Shown: positions 24,448 through 33,398 of the stretch, piece after piece
How positions within the stretch are numbered: the first letter of the stretch is position 1
How the letters are laid out: every line of letters starts with the position of its first letter
Assembly (NCBI GenBank): GCA_021298015.1
Contig: JAJTGY010000036.1
Coordinates: 1 to 64,000 of the forward strand
Source of the DNA: Flammeovirgaceae bacterium
GTDB taxonomy: Bacteria; Bacteroidota; Bacteroidia; Cytophagales; Cyclobacteriaceae
Reading direction: 5' to 3'
DNA: 64,000 bases
The notes under the pieces: model-generated
The model's database searches: none
Seen by the model: the letters and a program-made list of their open reading frames with translations, nothing else
Told to the model about the DNA's origin: nothing
Position numbers and translations under genes: made by a program

Positions 24448-26841
24448 ATTTACCGCTACATCTGTATTCACGGGCACTTCTATCAACCACCGCGCGAAAA
24501 TGCGTGGCTCGAAGTAATTGAGCTTCAGGATTCAGCCCATCCCTACCACGATTGGAATGAACGCATCTCGGCTGAGTGCTATGCGCCAAACGGGTACTCC
24601 CGGATTTTGGGACAAGACCACGTGATCAAAAACATTGTTAATAATTACACCCGTATCAGTTTCAATTTTGGTCCTACGCTGCTCTCGTGGATGGAAGAGT
24701 ATGACAAAGCGGCCTACGAGGCTGTTCTCGAAGCAGACCGGGAGAGTATGAAGCTCTTCAACGGCCACGGCTCAGCCATGGCACAGGTATATAACCACAT
24801 GATTATGCCGCTGGCGAATAAGCGGGACAAAGATACCCAGGTCGTGTGGGGGCTTCGCGATTTTGAGTTCCGGTTCAAGCGAAAAGCGGAAGGAATATGG
24901 CTGGCGGAGACGGCCGTGGACATCGAGACGCTTGAAGTTCTGGCCGATCACGACATCAAATTTACCGTGTTGGCTCCGCGCCAGGCACGTGCGGTCAGAA
25001 AAGTGGGGGACGAGGATTGGACTACCGTAAATGATCAGTCGATCAATACCCGGGTGGCCTATCGCTGCCTGCTGCCGTCAGGACGCAGCCTGGTGCTTTT
25101 TTTCTATGACGGTTCTGTTTCTCAGGGCGTGGCCTTCGATGGCTTGCTGAACGATGGCAAACGATTTTCAGATTCTCTGCTGAACGCCTTCAACGGAGAG
25201 GAGGGGCCGCAGCTGGTGCACATCGCCACCGATGGCGAAACCTACGGGCACCACCACAAACATGGCGATATGGCCCTGGCATTTTGCCTGGATACAATCG
25301 AGAAGGGAAAGAAGGCAAAACTGACGAACTATGCGGAGTTTTGCGAGAAGTTTCCGCCCCGCCATGAAGTACAAATCAACGAAAACAGCTCATGGAGTTG
25401 TGTGCACGGTGTGGAACGGTGGCGCAACGACTGTGGCTGCAACTCCGGCAAAGGATATCACCAAAAGTGGCGAAAGCCATTGCGCGAGAGCCTCGATTGG
25501 CTGAGGGATACCGTTACGGAAGTATTTGAACGCGAAGGGTCACTCATTTTTCGTGATCCATGGGAAGCCCGAAACGAATATATCAACGTCATCTTGAGAC
25601 GTAATGACGATACGATCAGGAAATTTCTGAAAGACAATGTGGTAACCGATGCCAGCAGCACCAAAGTGCTGAGGTTAATGGAAATGATGCGCCACAGTAT
25701 GTTGATGTATACCAGCTGTGGGTGGTTTTTTGATGAGGTTTCCGGCATTGAAACCACCCAGGTGATGCAGTATGCCTGTCGGGTGATTCAGCTGGCCAGT
25801 CAGGTGGGGGGCTCCGACCTGGAGTTGGAGTTTCTGAAGAAATTGGAGTTAGTGCCGAGCAATATACCTTCGCTCGGCAATGCCGCTGCCGTATATAAAA
25901 AGTACGTGTTGCCGGCCCGAACCAATCTGCAACGTGTAGGTATGCACGTGGCCGTGTCGTCCCTCTTTGAGGAGGAGGCTGATACGCTGACGATTTTTAA
26001 TTACACCACCCACAATGAGTCATTTGTGAAAAAGGAGGCAGGTGAGCAAAAACTCGCACTCGGTATTACGCGCGTGAAATCGCTGGTGACCCGGTCTGAA
26101 AAGAAGTTTGCTTTTGCCGTCATTTATCTGGGCAAGCACAACATTATCGGAAATATTTCCATCGACATGGCCCCCGACCGTTTTGCCGGCATGCAGTTCC
26201 GGATGGTAAAGGCTTTTGAAGAGGGTAAACTGGGCGATGTGATTGGCGTGATGCAGCAGTATTTCGGTCCTGAAAAGTATACCCTTTGGCAATTGTTTAA
26301 GGACGAGAAACGAAAGATTCTCGACTTGATCACTCAGCAAAGCATGGCTGAACTGGAGGCGTCTCTCCGAAGAGCATACAATCAGGATTACCTGTTGATC
26401 AATGCGCTGGCTACCAATGAGATTCCGATCCCAAACGCCTATCGCACCACATTTGAGTACATCCTGAATGCCGATTTGCTTAATTGTTTCAAACCGGAGC
26501 GCATCAACATTAAGGATGTGCAACGGATTTCGGGTGAATTGATCAAATGGGATCTGAAAATTGAAGACCCCAAGAAACTGGCACGCCTGGCCGGTGAAAG
26601 CATCCACAAAGAGCTCAGACGTATCAGCAGTGAACGTGAAAATGTGAAAAGAATCCAGCGACTAAACCGGCTTTTTCCGCTTCTTCAACAATTCCAACTG
26701 GAACCGAACTTACACAATACCCAAAACCTGTATTTTGAGATCGCGGGTTTATTAAAAGAGAAGCAAGGTGAGAGTAATGAAGAGTGGATGACGCAGTTTA
26801 ACCTGCTTGGCGATAATCTCGGAGTAAAAGTAGAGCTTTAA
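24448..26841 (+). CDS. GH57-family alpha-glucan hydrolase (DUF3536 type)
   Basis: About 797 aa, cytoplasmic (no signal peptide), of the large GH57 group (COG1449-like) acting on alpha-1,4-glucans. The N-terminus has the family start RYICIHGHFYQPPREN; the catalytic barrel includes NFGPTLLSWME, GHGSAMAQVYNHMIMPLAN and ATDGETYGHHHKHGDMALAF; the C-terminal half is the DUF3536-like helical region. The frame is open well upstream of the first ATG/TTG, and homology begins right at 24451. No ATG precedes it; the codon where family members start is ATT (24448-24450). A -7-like TATATTTA lies at 24418-24425. The stop overlaps the convergent ROK gene stop by 4 nt. Confidence 0.85.
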   Translation: MYRYICIHGHFYQPPRENAWLEVIELQDSAHPYHDWNERISAECYAPNGYSRILGQDHVIKNIVNNYTRISFNFGPTLLSWMEEYDKAAYEAVLEADRESMKLFNGHGSAMAQVYNHMIMPLANKRDKDTQVVWGLRDFEFRFKRKAEGIWLAETAVDIETLEVLADHDIKFTVLAPRQARAVRKVGDEDWTTVNDQSINTRVAYRCLLPSGRSLVLFFYDGSVSQGVAFDGLLNDGKRFSDSLLNAFNGEEGPQLVHIATDGETYGHHHKHGDMALAFCLDTIEKGKKAKLTNYAEFCEKFPPRHEVQINENSSWSCVHGVERWRNDCGCNSGKGYHQKWRKPLRESLDWLRDTVTEVFEREGSLIFRDPWEARNEYINVILRRNDDTIRKFLKDNVVTDASSTKVLRLMEMMRHSMLMYTSCGWFFDEVSGIETTQVMQYACRVIQLASQVGGSDLELEFLKKLELVPSNIPSLGNAAAVYKKYVLPARTNLQRVGMHVAVSSLFEEEADTLTIFNYTTHNESFVKKEAGEQKLALGITRVKSLVTRSEKKFAFAVIYLGKHNIIGNISIDMAPDRFAGMQFRMVKAFEEGKLGDVIGVMQQYFGPEKYTLWQLFKDEKRKILDLITQQSMAELEASLRRAYNQDYLLINALATNEIPIPNAYRTTFEYILNADLLNCFKPERINIKDVQRISGELIKWDLKIEDPKKLARLAGESIHKELRRISSERENVKRIQRLNRLFPLLQQFQLEPNLHNTQNLYFEIAGLLKEKQGESNEEWMTQFNLLGDNLGVKVEL

Positions 26842-27824
26842 ACCATCTCCAGCTTTAACTGCACCTTTTTATCGAGGTAGTCCCACACAAGGCTGCTCGC
26901 CCCCAGGATAGGGGCCGCCTGATTTTGCAGGCCCGATGGCAGCACTTTCACCTTACCTCGGAAAAGCGGCATAAGATTTTCTTCCATGTGCCGAATGGTG
27001 GGCTTAAAGATCAGGTCACCGGCCTGCGATAGCCCTCCAAACAAGAAGATTGCCTCGGGGTCGCTATGCACAACTGTCTCCGCGAGCTTCATGCCCAATA
27101 TACGACCCGTGTACTCAAACGCAGCACGCGCCACAATATCGCCCCGATGAGCGGCCTCCGTGATCATCTTCGTGTTCAGGTTATCGAAGGAAATGCCACG
27201 TAGTTCGCTGTTCTCCAGGTGATCGGCCAGCAACTTGTACACCGTTCGCTTGATGCCGGTAGCGGACACATAGGTTTCCAGGCAACCGCGCTTGCCGCAA
27301 TTACAGAATCGGCCGGTGGGGTTCACGCTGGTATGCCCGAGTTCTCCGGCAATACCGTGGTGGCCATTCAGCAGTATGCCATTGCAGACAAACCCGCTGC
27401 CCAGCCCGGTGCCCAGGGTTATCACGACAAAGTCCTTCATGCTTTGGGCGTTGCCGTAAATCATTTCACCCACGGCAGCGGCATTGGCATCATTCGTTAA
27501 AATACAAGGTACATGAAAGTCATCAGTAAACAGCTTTGCCAATGGCAGTACGCCTTTCCATCTCAGGTTCGTGGCCCGCTCAATAGTGCCCGTATAATAA
27601 TTGCCGTTGGCAGCCCCGATGCCAATGCCCACGAGTTTATGGTCGCTGCTCAGGGTAGTGAGTGAATGTCGCACCGCCTCAGCCATGGCCTTAAAATAAT
27701 CCTCGAACTCCGAATAGTCGGTGGTTCGAATAGTGCCCTGGAAAAGGACTGTGCCTTCCCGGTCAACGAGTCCAAACTTGGTATTGGTTCCTCCGATATC
27801 AACTCCTGCGGTGAATTCCTTCAT
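26838..27824 (-). CDS. ROK-family sugar kinase, probable glucokinase
   Basis: A 328-aa ROK kinase. Motifs: ATP phosphate-1 site DIGGTNTKFGLVD (9-21), ITLGTGLGSGFV, the catalytic/zinc segment HHGIAGELGHTSVNP and the zinc cysteines CNCGKRGCLETY. Lack of a helix-turn-helix argues for a kinase, not a NagC-like repressor. It is the third gene of a pgi-pfkA-ROK operon, 12 nt after pfkA, which supports glucose as substrate. Confidence 0.85.
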   Translation of the reverse strand: MKEFTAGVDIGGTNTKFGLVDREGTVLFQGTIRTTDYSEFEDYFKAMAEAVRHSLTTLSSDHKLVGIGIGAANGNYYTGTIERATNLRWKGVLPLAKLFTDDFHVPCILTNDANAAAVGEMIYGNAQSMKDFVVITLGTGLGSGFVCNGILLNGHHGIAGELGHTSVNPTGRFCNCGKRGCLETYVSATGIKRTVYKLLADHLENSELRGISFDNLNTKMITEAAHRGDIVARAAFEYTGRILGMKLAETVVHSDPEAIFLFGGLSQAGDLIFKPTIRHMEENLMPLFRGKVKVLPSGLQNQAAPILGASSLVWDYLDKKVQLKLEMV

Positions 27825-27835
27825 GGGACGTATGT

Positions 27836-28822
27836 TTAGATCGATAAGATTTTCGCTATGCGTAAAGACTCACTGTTTATCTCGTGAATGTGATCGATAA
27901 TCATGCTGAATGGGTTGAACACCATCTCACCTCTGCGAATGCCAACCATGACATCCGTCTCGCCCTTAAGCAACCCTTCGATAGCCGCCACGCCCATCCG
28001 GCTCGCCAACACGCGGTCGAAATACGTAGGCGATCCTCCACGTTGCAGGTGGCCCAGAATAGTCACTTTTATGTCGAAGTAATTGTTTCGTTCGCTAAAC
28101 TTCTTCGCTAACTCCATCGCACCGCCCAACTTGCTGCCTTCGGCTACTACCACCAGGCTTGATTTCTTGTTGGTTTTTCCTCCGGCATCCAGCTTGTTGA
28201 ACAACTCATCCATGGTGGTTTGGCTGTCCTCAGGAATGATAATCGCGACTGCTCCACCGGCAATGCCGCTATTGATGGCGATGTAGCCCGAGTTGCGGCC
28301 CATCACCTCGATAAAGAACAGCCGGTTGTGCGATAATGCCGTGTCACGAATTTTGTCAATCGCCTCAACCGCTGTGTTGGTCGCGGTGTCGTATCCAACG
28401 GTGAAGTCAGTGCCCGGTAAGTCATTATCGATGGTGCCGGGAATACAAATCGCGGGAATACCATATTCCTGATGAAAGTAGTGGAGACCGGTAAATGATC
28501 CATCGCCACCGATTCCTACCAACGCGTCAATCCCGTTTTTCTTCAGGTTTTCAAATGCACGGGCGCGGCCTTCTTTTGTGCGGAAGGCATCACTGCGGGC
28601 CGTCTTCAAAATCGTGCCGCCCCGCTGGATGATGTTGCCAACCGAACGTGCTCCGAGTTTCACGATTTCGTTTTCAATCATGCCCTCGTAGCCGCGCATA
28701 ATGCCGAAGACCTCTTTATTATAGTAAATGCCGGTGCGCACTACGGCACGTATGGCGGCATTCATGCCGGGGGCATCGCCACCAGACGTGTACACGCCAA
28801 TCCTTGATATTTTTGAGCTCAT
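27836..28822 (-). CDS. pfkA: ATP-dependent 6-phosphofructokinase
   Basis: A 328-aa PfkA: YTSGGDAPGMNAAIRAVVR at the N-terminus, GGDGSFTG for ATP (Gly, not Asp, after GGD, as in ATP-using enzymes), the catalytic PGTIDNDLPGTD, MGRNSGYIA and the substrate-binding HLQRGGSPTYFDR. Standard length. It converts fructose-6-phosphate to fructose-1,6-bisphosphate, downstream of pgi in the same operon. Confidence 0.95.
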   Translation of the reverse strand: MSSKISRIGVYTSGGDAPGMNAAIRAVVRTGIYYNKEVFGIMRGYEGMIENEIVKLGARSVGNIIQRGGTILKTARSDAFRTKEGRARAFENLKKNGIDALVGIGGDGSFTGLHYFHQEYGIPAICIPGTIDNDLPGTDFTVGYDTATNTAVEAIDKIRDTALSHNRLFFIEVMGRNSGYIAINSGIAGGAVAIIIPEDSQTTMDELFNKLDAGGKTNKKSSLVVVAEGSKLGGAMELAKKFSERNNYFDIKVTILGHLQRGGSPTYFDRVLASRMGVAAIEGLLKGETDVMVGIRRGEMVFNPFSMIIDHIHEINSESLRIAKILSI

Positions 28823-28880
28823 GAAAGCAGTCAGAACCGTTAAAAATAGGCCTTAGGAAACAGAATACAAGGGGTGTAGA

Positions 28881-30536
28881 TCAAACAGGGGATTTCAATC
28901 GTTTGAAATAGTTTATTAAGCCATTGGTGGAGGAATCGTGGCTGGTTACCTCACCGGCAGAAGTGAGCTCGGGAAGGATTTTCTTGGCCAGTACTTTTCC
29001 TAACTCAACTCCCCATTGATCGAAGCTGAAAATGTTCCAGATCACGCCTTGAACAAAGATTTTGTGTTCGTACATGGCGATGAGAGATCCGAGAACGCGC
29101 GGGGTAAGCTGCCGGAAAAGGATCGAGTTGGTGGGTTTGTTACCGGCAAACACCCGATAGGGCACGTGAAACCCAAGTGCCTCTCCGTCCATGCCCGCAG
29201 CGCGCAATTCGGCCTCCACTTCTTCGGCTGTTTTACCTTTCATCAGGGCTTCGGTTTGGGCAAAAAAGTTTGAGAGTAGTTTTTCATGATGATCGGCCAC
29301 TGCGTTGTGGCTGACTGCGGGGGCAAGAAAATCACACGGGATTAAATGGGTGCCTTGATGGATCAATTGGTAAAATGCATGCTGCCCATTGGTGCCTGGC
29401 TCACCCCAAATGACAGGGCCTGTGGGATAATCAACGGGGTGCCCGTTTCGATCTACTGACTTGCCGTTGCTCTCCATGTTGCCCTGTTGGAAGTACGCGG
29501 CAAAGCGGTGCATATACTGATCGTAGGGGAGTATGGCCTCTGATGTAGCGCCAAAGAAATTGGTATACCAGATGCCCAGCAGACCCAAGACAACCGGAAT
29601 ATTTTTATCAAGAGGCTGCGTTCTGAAGTGCTCATCCATATCAAATGCGCCCCGCAGCAGTTCTTGGAAACGTTCAAAACCGATGGTGCAGGCGATTGGC
29701 AATCCAATAGCCGACCACAAGGAGTAACGGCCGCCTACCCAATCCCAGAATACAAACATGTTTTCCGGTGCTATGCCGAAGGCCGTCACGGCTTTGCTAT
29801 TGGTCGAAACCGCCACAAAATGCCGCGCCACATCACCGCGACCTCCGGTGGCCTCCAAAAACCAGCGCTTGGCGGATTCCGCATTCGTCATGGTTTCCTG
29901 CGTGGTAAATGTCTTCGAGGCGATAATGAACAAGGTGGTCTCCGGGTTTACCCGCTTCAGTGTTTCGGCCAGGTGCGTCCCATCAACGTTGGACACGAAG
30001 TGAGGTCGTATGTGGCGATGATAAGGGCGAAGCGCCTCGCACACCATCAGCGGCCCGAGGTCCGATCCGCCAATACCGATGTTGACAACATCCGTAATCT
30101 CTTTTCCCGAATATCCTTTCCAGGCACCACTCAGGAGTCCGTCTGAAAAATTTCTGATTTGGTCCAGTACCCGGTTGACTTCCGGCATCACGTCTTGGCC
30201 GTCCAGCGCCATAGCCCGGCCGGTTTGGTTGCGCAGGGCCACATGCCACACCGCGCGAGCTTCCGTCTGATTGATTTTTTCCCCATTGAACATCGCCTGA
30301 ATGGCATCCGGCAGCTCGGTTTCCTCGGCTAAGCGCTTCAGAAGAGCGAGGGTATCGGTGGTGATGATATTCTTGGAAAAATCAACCAGAATGTCGGAGA
30401 ACGTAAGGTGTAGTTTTTCAAAACGGCTTGGATCCTCTTCGAACAAGTCGCGCATCGTTGTGGCCTGCATCTCGAGGTAATGCTGCTGTAGCGAAACCCA
30501 CGCCTGCGTTTCGGTCGGATTATGATTAGGGAACAT
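28881..30536 (-). CDS. pgi: Glucose-6-phosphate isomerase
   Basis: A 551-aa long-form isomerase. Conserved pieces: [45 protein letters not shown], the catalytic ESNGKS and [18 protein letters not shown], and the C-terminal [11 protein letters not shown] start at ATG 30536 ([11 protein letters not shown]), since the frame upstream opens only with TTG. First gene of the pgi-pfkA-ROK operon; links glucose-6-phosphate made by the ROK kinase to PfkA. Confidence 0.95.
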   Translation of the reverse strand: MFPNHNPTETQAWVSLQQHYLEMQATTMRDLFEEDPSRFEKLHLTFSDILVDFSKNIITTDTLALLKRLAEETELPDAIQAMFNGEKINQTEARAVWHVALRNQTGRAMALDGQDVMPEVNRVLDQIRNFSDGLLSGAWKGYSGKEITDVVNIGIGGSDLGPLMVCEALRPYHRHIRPHFVSNVDGTHLAETLKRVNPETTLFIIASKTFTTQETMTNAESAKRWFLEATGGRGDVARHFVAVSTNSKAVTAFGIAPENMFVFWDWVGGRYSLWSAIGLPIACTIGFERFQELLRGAFDMDEHFRTQPLDKNIPVVLGLLGIWYTNFFGATSEAILPYDQYMHRFAAYFQQGNMESNGKSVDRNGHPVDYPTGPVIWGEPGTNGQHAFYQLIHQGTHLIPCDFLAPAVSHNAVADHHEKLLSNFFAQTEALMKGKTAEEVEAELRAAGMDGEALGFHVPYRVFAGNKPTNSILFRQLTPRVLGSLIAMYEHKIFVQGVIWNIFSFDQWGVELGKVLAKKILPELTSAGEVTSHDSSTNGLINYFKRLKSPV

Positions 30537-30602
30537 AGACAGATTTTCCGGCAAGATAGCCAGTGATACAGATCGAAAAGAAATGGATCAGGAAAAAACG
30601 GA

Positions 30603-31010
30603 TTAACCGCCAACTACCTTGCGCAGATTGGCGACCAGGCCTTGCCACAAATCTTGCAGTTCTTCCAGATCATCAAAGTCAGAATAGTCCATCACCTTGA
30701 GGAAGGTGGTTTGTGTAAGTTCGTTAACCTCTAGCCGAAACTCCACATAGGAGGGATCGTTTTCGTCTTCCGCACTTTCCGGCAGGTATTCAAAACGTGC
30801 AAAATGATTGAGCCGGTGGCCAGCCATTAGGGCTTTATGTTTTTCATTTTCCCACTTGAACGTGAAGATTTTTTCCGGTGTAATCGTCACGTCATCGGCA
30901 AACCATTCGGCCAGGCCGCTGGCTGTGTAAATATACGGGTACAGCATTTTGGTCGAGGCGTGCACCTCGAAATCAGCGGTAAATAATTTTTTGCTCGGTG
31001 TCTCGGCCAT
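30603..31010 (-). CDS. START-like (SRPBCC) domain protein
   Basis: A 135-aa single-domain protein of the AHSA1/START-like fold common in Bacteroidota: KLFTADFEVHASTKMLYPYI at the start, the ligand-cavity loop GLAEWFADDVTI, and the terminal helix ELQDLWQGLVANLRKVVGG that closes the cavity. Ligand and role are unknown. It lies 66 nt upstream of pgi on the same strand and 98 nt from tRNA-Met. Confidence 0.75.
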   Translation of the reverse strand: MAETPSKKLFTADFEVHASTKMLYPYIYTASGLAEWFADDVTITPEKIFTFKWENEKHKALMAGHRLNHFARFEYLPESAEDENDPSYVEFRLEVNELTQTTFLKVMDYSDFDDLEELQDLWQGLVANLRKVVGG

Positions 31011-31108
31011 GGTGGCTCAATACGTGTTTCAAAGTAATGGATTTTTACGGAAGCGCAAAAAGCTTTTTCGAGGGTGATGCGCGAAGTGCTCTGACATCCG
31101 GGCCGGAG

Positions 31109-31182
31109 TAGCGAGGGGGGGAGTTGAACCCCCGACCTTTGGGTTATGAATCCAACGCTCTAACCACCTGAGCTACCTCGCC
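31109..31182 (-). tRNA. tRNA-Met (CAT)
   Basis: A full cloverleaf on the minus strand: acceptor GGCGAGG (31182-31176) with CCTCGCT, D-arm GCTC/GAGC, anticodon stem TTGGA/CCCAA around loop TTCATAA (anticodon CAT), T-arm GGGGG-TTCAACT-CCCCC, discriminator A. The 3' CCA is not encoded. The D and anticodon arms fit elongator Met better than fMet; an Ile tRNA with modified CAT cannot be strictly ruled out. Confidence 0.9.
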
Positions 31183-31199
31183 TTGCCCTAAAGTGGGCG

Positions 31200-31207
31200 C
31201 AAACTTA
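31200..31207 (-). promoter_or_regulatory. -7 box of the tRNA-Met promoter
   Basis: On the minus strand this reads TAAGTTTG, an exact TAnnTTTG match, 17 nt upstream of the mature tRNA 5' end. The region about 19 nt further upstream is T-rich (CGTTTC) but lacks a clean TTG. Confidence 0.5.
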
Positions 31208-31299
31208 CAAACTTTTAGCAATTTAGAAACGAGTGAGATGCCCTATCGGGTGGGGCAGTGCTTCATTTGGCCCTGTTTTTGCCTATCTTCGGCCGCCTC

Positions 31300-32964
31300 A
31301 TGAAGAAAATCGATAAACTGATTTTAAGCTCCTTTCTCGGGCCCTTCTTCGTCACGTTTTTGGTCGTAGTGTTCATCCTATTGATGCAAAACATGCTCAA
31401 GTATTTTGATGATATCATTGGCAAAGACCTGGGGTGGGATGTTATCGCGCTGCTGTTCTTCTATTTTGCCGTGTTCATGGTTCCGTTTGCCATGCCGCTG
31501 GCCGTCCTGCTCTCCAGCCTGATCACGTACGGCAACCTGGGGGAGCATTTTGAGCTAACAGCTGTGAAAAGCCTGGGTATTTCACTTACCCGGAGCCTGG
31601 TACCGATTGGGGCGTTTGTAGTACTGTTGGTAGGTGTGGCCTTTTATGCCAATAATTACATGGTGCCGAAAGCGGCATTGGAGGCTTACAGCCTGATTTA
31701 TGATATTAAACAGAAAAAGCCTGCTCTCGACCTGCGTGAAGGTTCCTTTTATAACGGCATTCCGGACATCAGCATTAAGGTCAACAAGAAGCATCGCGAT
31801 GGTATCTCACTGAAGGATGTCATTATCTATGATCATCGCGGCCGGCTGGGGAACAAAGAGGTAATCATTGCTGATTCGGGCCGGATGTTTACCATGCTCG
31901 GTGATCAATACCTGAAACTGGAGTTGTTCAACGGCTACAATTATTCCGAGGGCACGTCTTCAAACGACATCAACATGGTGGGGCAGAATTATAATGAAGA
32001 AACGTTGCGAAAGACCGCGTTTGCCCGGTCGGAAATGATATTTGATCTGTCGTCTTTCAACTTGAATCGTACCGAAAAGAAATGGTTTCAGGGAAATCGC
32101 ATTATGCGGAACCTGAGCGAACTGCAGCGCGACATGGATTCCGTTTCCTGGCAGATGAATGACCAGCGTTTAGGTGTCTACCAAATTGGTCAATCGATGT
32201 TTAGTTACCACCTGACGCGAGATACCGTGCCCCTGTCAGCCGATCTGCGCTTTTTTCGCAGGCAGAAAGATTCCCTGTTTCGGGCCCGCACGGCCCGCGA
32301 ACAAGCGGCTAACCATTCCATTTATCCTGTGGCGGTTGTGGATTCTTTAATACCCCCTGCGACCACGCAGCAGGCCCAACCGGAGACACGCTTGCTTTCC
32401 GCCAGCACAAAGAATCTGGCTGTACCCGTTGGTGAAACCAGTCGCTCGACTGATCCGGTGAACCCGGCTATCCTGGATTCCATTTTTGACGCGCCTTTCT
32501 CCCGCGAGTTGCACACCCAAGCGCTCAATAGTATCCGCGCGGTGAAAAGCCAGATGGCCAGTTCGCTCTCGGTGGCCGAGTCGCAGGACCAAGAATACCT
32601 GATGTTTCAAATTCAGTGGCACAAGATCTTATCCAGTTCAGTTGCCTGCTTCGTCATGTTTTTGATTGGCGCTCCGCTGGGTGCCATTATCAAAAAAGGA
32701 GGTCTGGGTATTCCGGTAATTGTGTCCATCTTTTTCTTCATTATCTACTACGTCATGGGCATTACGGGCGAGAAATGGGCTAAACAGCACCTGGTGAGTG
32801 TTCCGGTAGGAGTTTGGATGGCGAATGTTATCTTGTTGATAATCGGCCTGTTATTTTTGAGGCAGGCCCGGGTTGATGCCCGCCTGTTCGATTCTGATTT
32901 CTATCTGGTGGTCTGGGATAGACTTAAACGGGCCTACGGGCGGAAAAGGCTCCCCTCAGCTTAA
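31300..32964 (+). CDS. LptF/LptG-family LPS export permease
   Basis: A 554-aa YjgP/YjgQ permease. Three N-terminal membrane segments (LILSSFLGPFFVTFLVVVF, IALLFFYFAVFMVPFAMPL, LVPIGAFVVLLVGVAFYA), a large periplasmic jellyroll-like middle, and three C-terminal segments (SVACFVMFLIGAPLGAIIKKG, IPVIVSIFFFIIYYVMG, VWMANVILLIIGLLFL). In Bacteroidota such proteins serve with LptB to extract lipopolysaccharide. The middle region is enlarged by a low-complexity stretch (about 330-420). Start at ATG 31300 (MKKIDKLIL). Confidence 0.85.
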   Translation: MKKIDKLILSSFLGPFFVTFLVVVFILLMQNMLKYFDDIIGKDLGWDVIALLFFYFAVFMVPFAMPLAVLLSSLITYGNLGEHFELTAVKSLGISLTRSLVPIGAFVVLLVGVAFYANNYMVPKAALEAYSLIYDIKQKKPALDLREGSFYNGIPDISIKVNKKHRDGISLKDVIIYDHRGRLGNKEVIIADSGRMFTMLGDQYLKLELFNGYNYSEGTSSNDINMVGQNYNEETLRKTAFARSEMIFDLSSFNLNRTEKKWFQGNRIMRNLSELQRDMDSVSWQMNDQRLGVYQIGQSMFSYHLTRDTVPLSADLRFFRRQKDSLFRARTAREQAANHSIYPVAVVDSLIPPATTQQAQPETRLLSASTKNLAVPVGETSRSTDPVNPAILDSIFDAPFSRELHTQALNSIRAVKSQMASSLSVAESQDQEYLMFQIQWHKILSSSVACFVMFLIGAPLGAIIKKGGLGIPVIVSIFFFIIYYVMGITGEKWAKQHLVSVPVGVWMANVILLIIGLLFLRQARVDARLFDSDFYLVVWDRLKRAYGRKRLPSA

Positions 32965-32975
32965 AAAGCTGATTT

Positions 32976-33007
32976 ATTGGAAATTTCGAAGGCTTCCCGT
33001 ACTTTTG
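32976..33007 (+). promoter_or_regulatory. Consensus Bacteroidota promoter for rpsO
   Basis: ATTG (32976-32979), 20-nt spacer, TACTTTTG (33000-33007), matching both elements. It precedes the rpsO start by 28 nt. Confidence 0.75.
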
Positions 33008-33035
33008 CAGCCTGAAAAAAAGTAATTAAAGCAAC

Positions 33036-33311
33036 ATGTATCTCAACGCGGCAAAAAAGCAGGAGTTGTTTACCAAACACGGCTTTTCGAAAAAGAAAAA
33101 CGACACGGGATCACCGGAGTCGCAGATTGCTCTGTTCACCTTCCGGATCAACGAGTTGACCGAACACCTCAAGTCAGCAAAAAAGGACTACAGTACGCAG
33201 CAAGGCTTGCTTCGTCTGGTTGGTCAGCGAAAAAAGTTATTGAACTATCTCCAGAAGACCGATATCAAGCGCTACCGTTCAATCGTGGCGGATCTCGAGC
33301 TCAGAAAATAA
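33036..33311 (+). CDS. rpsO: 30S ribosomal protein S15
   Basis: A 91-aa S15 with the family features: [22 protein letters not shown] (16S helix binding), [23 protein letters not shown] and the closing [14 protein letters not shown]. Full length. It precedes pnp, the usual bacterial order, but a terminator lies between them, so pnp may depend on read-through or its own promoter. Confidence 0.97.
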   Translation: MYLNAAKKQELFTKHGFSKKKNDTGSPESQIALFTFRINELTEHLKSAKKDYSTQQGLLRLVGQRKKLLNYLQKTDIKRYRSIVADLELRK

Positions 33312-33329
33312 TTTATTCATCCGGCAGAC

Positions 33330-33355
33330 AGGGAACCATTCAGGTTCCCTTTTTG
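33330..33355 (+). terminator. Rho-independent terminator after rpsO
   Basis: Perfect 8-bp stem AGGGAACC (33330-33337) / GGTTCCCT (33343-33350), loop ATTCA, followed by a T-run. Confidence 0.85.
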
Positions 33356-33398
33356 CTTTTAACCGCAACTCACCCGAGTGGTGTTTTGCCCTTTCTCT

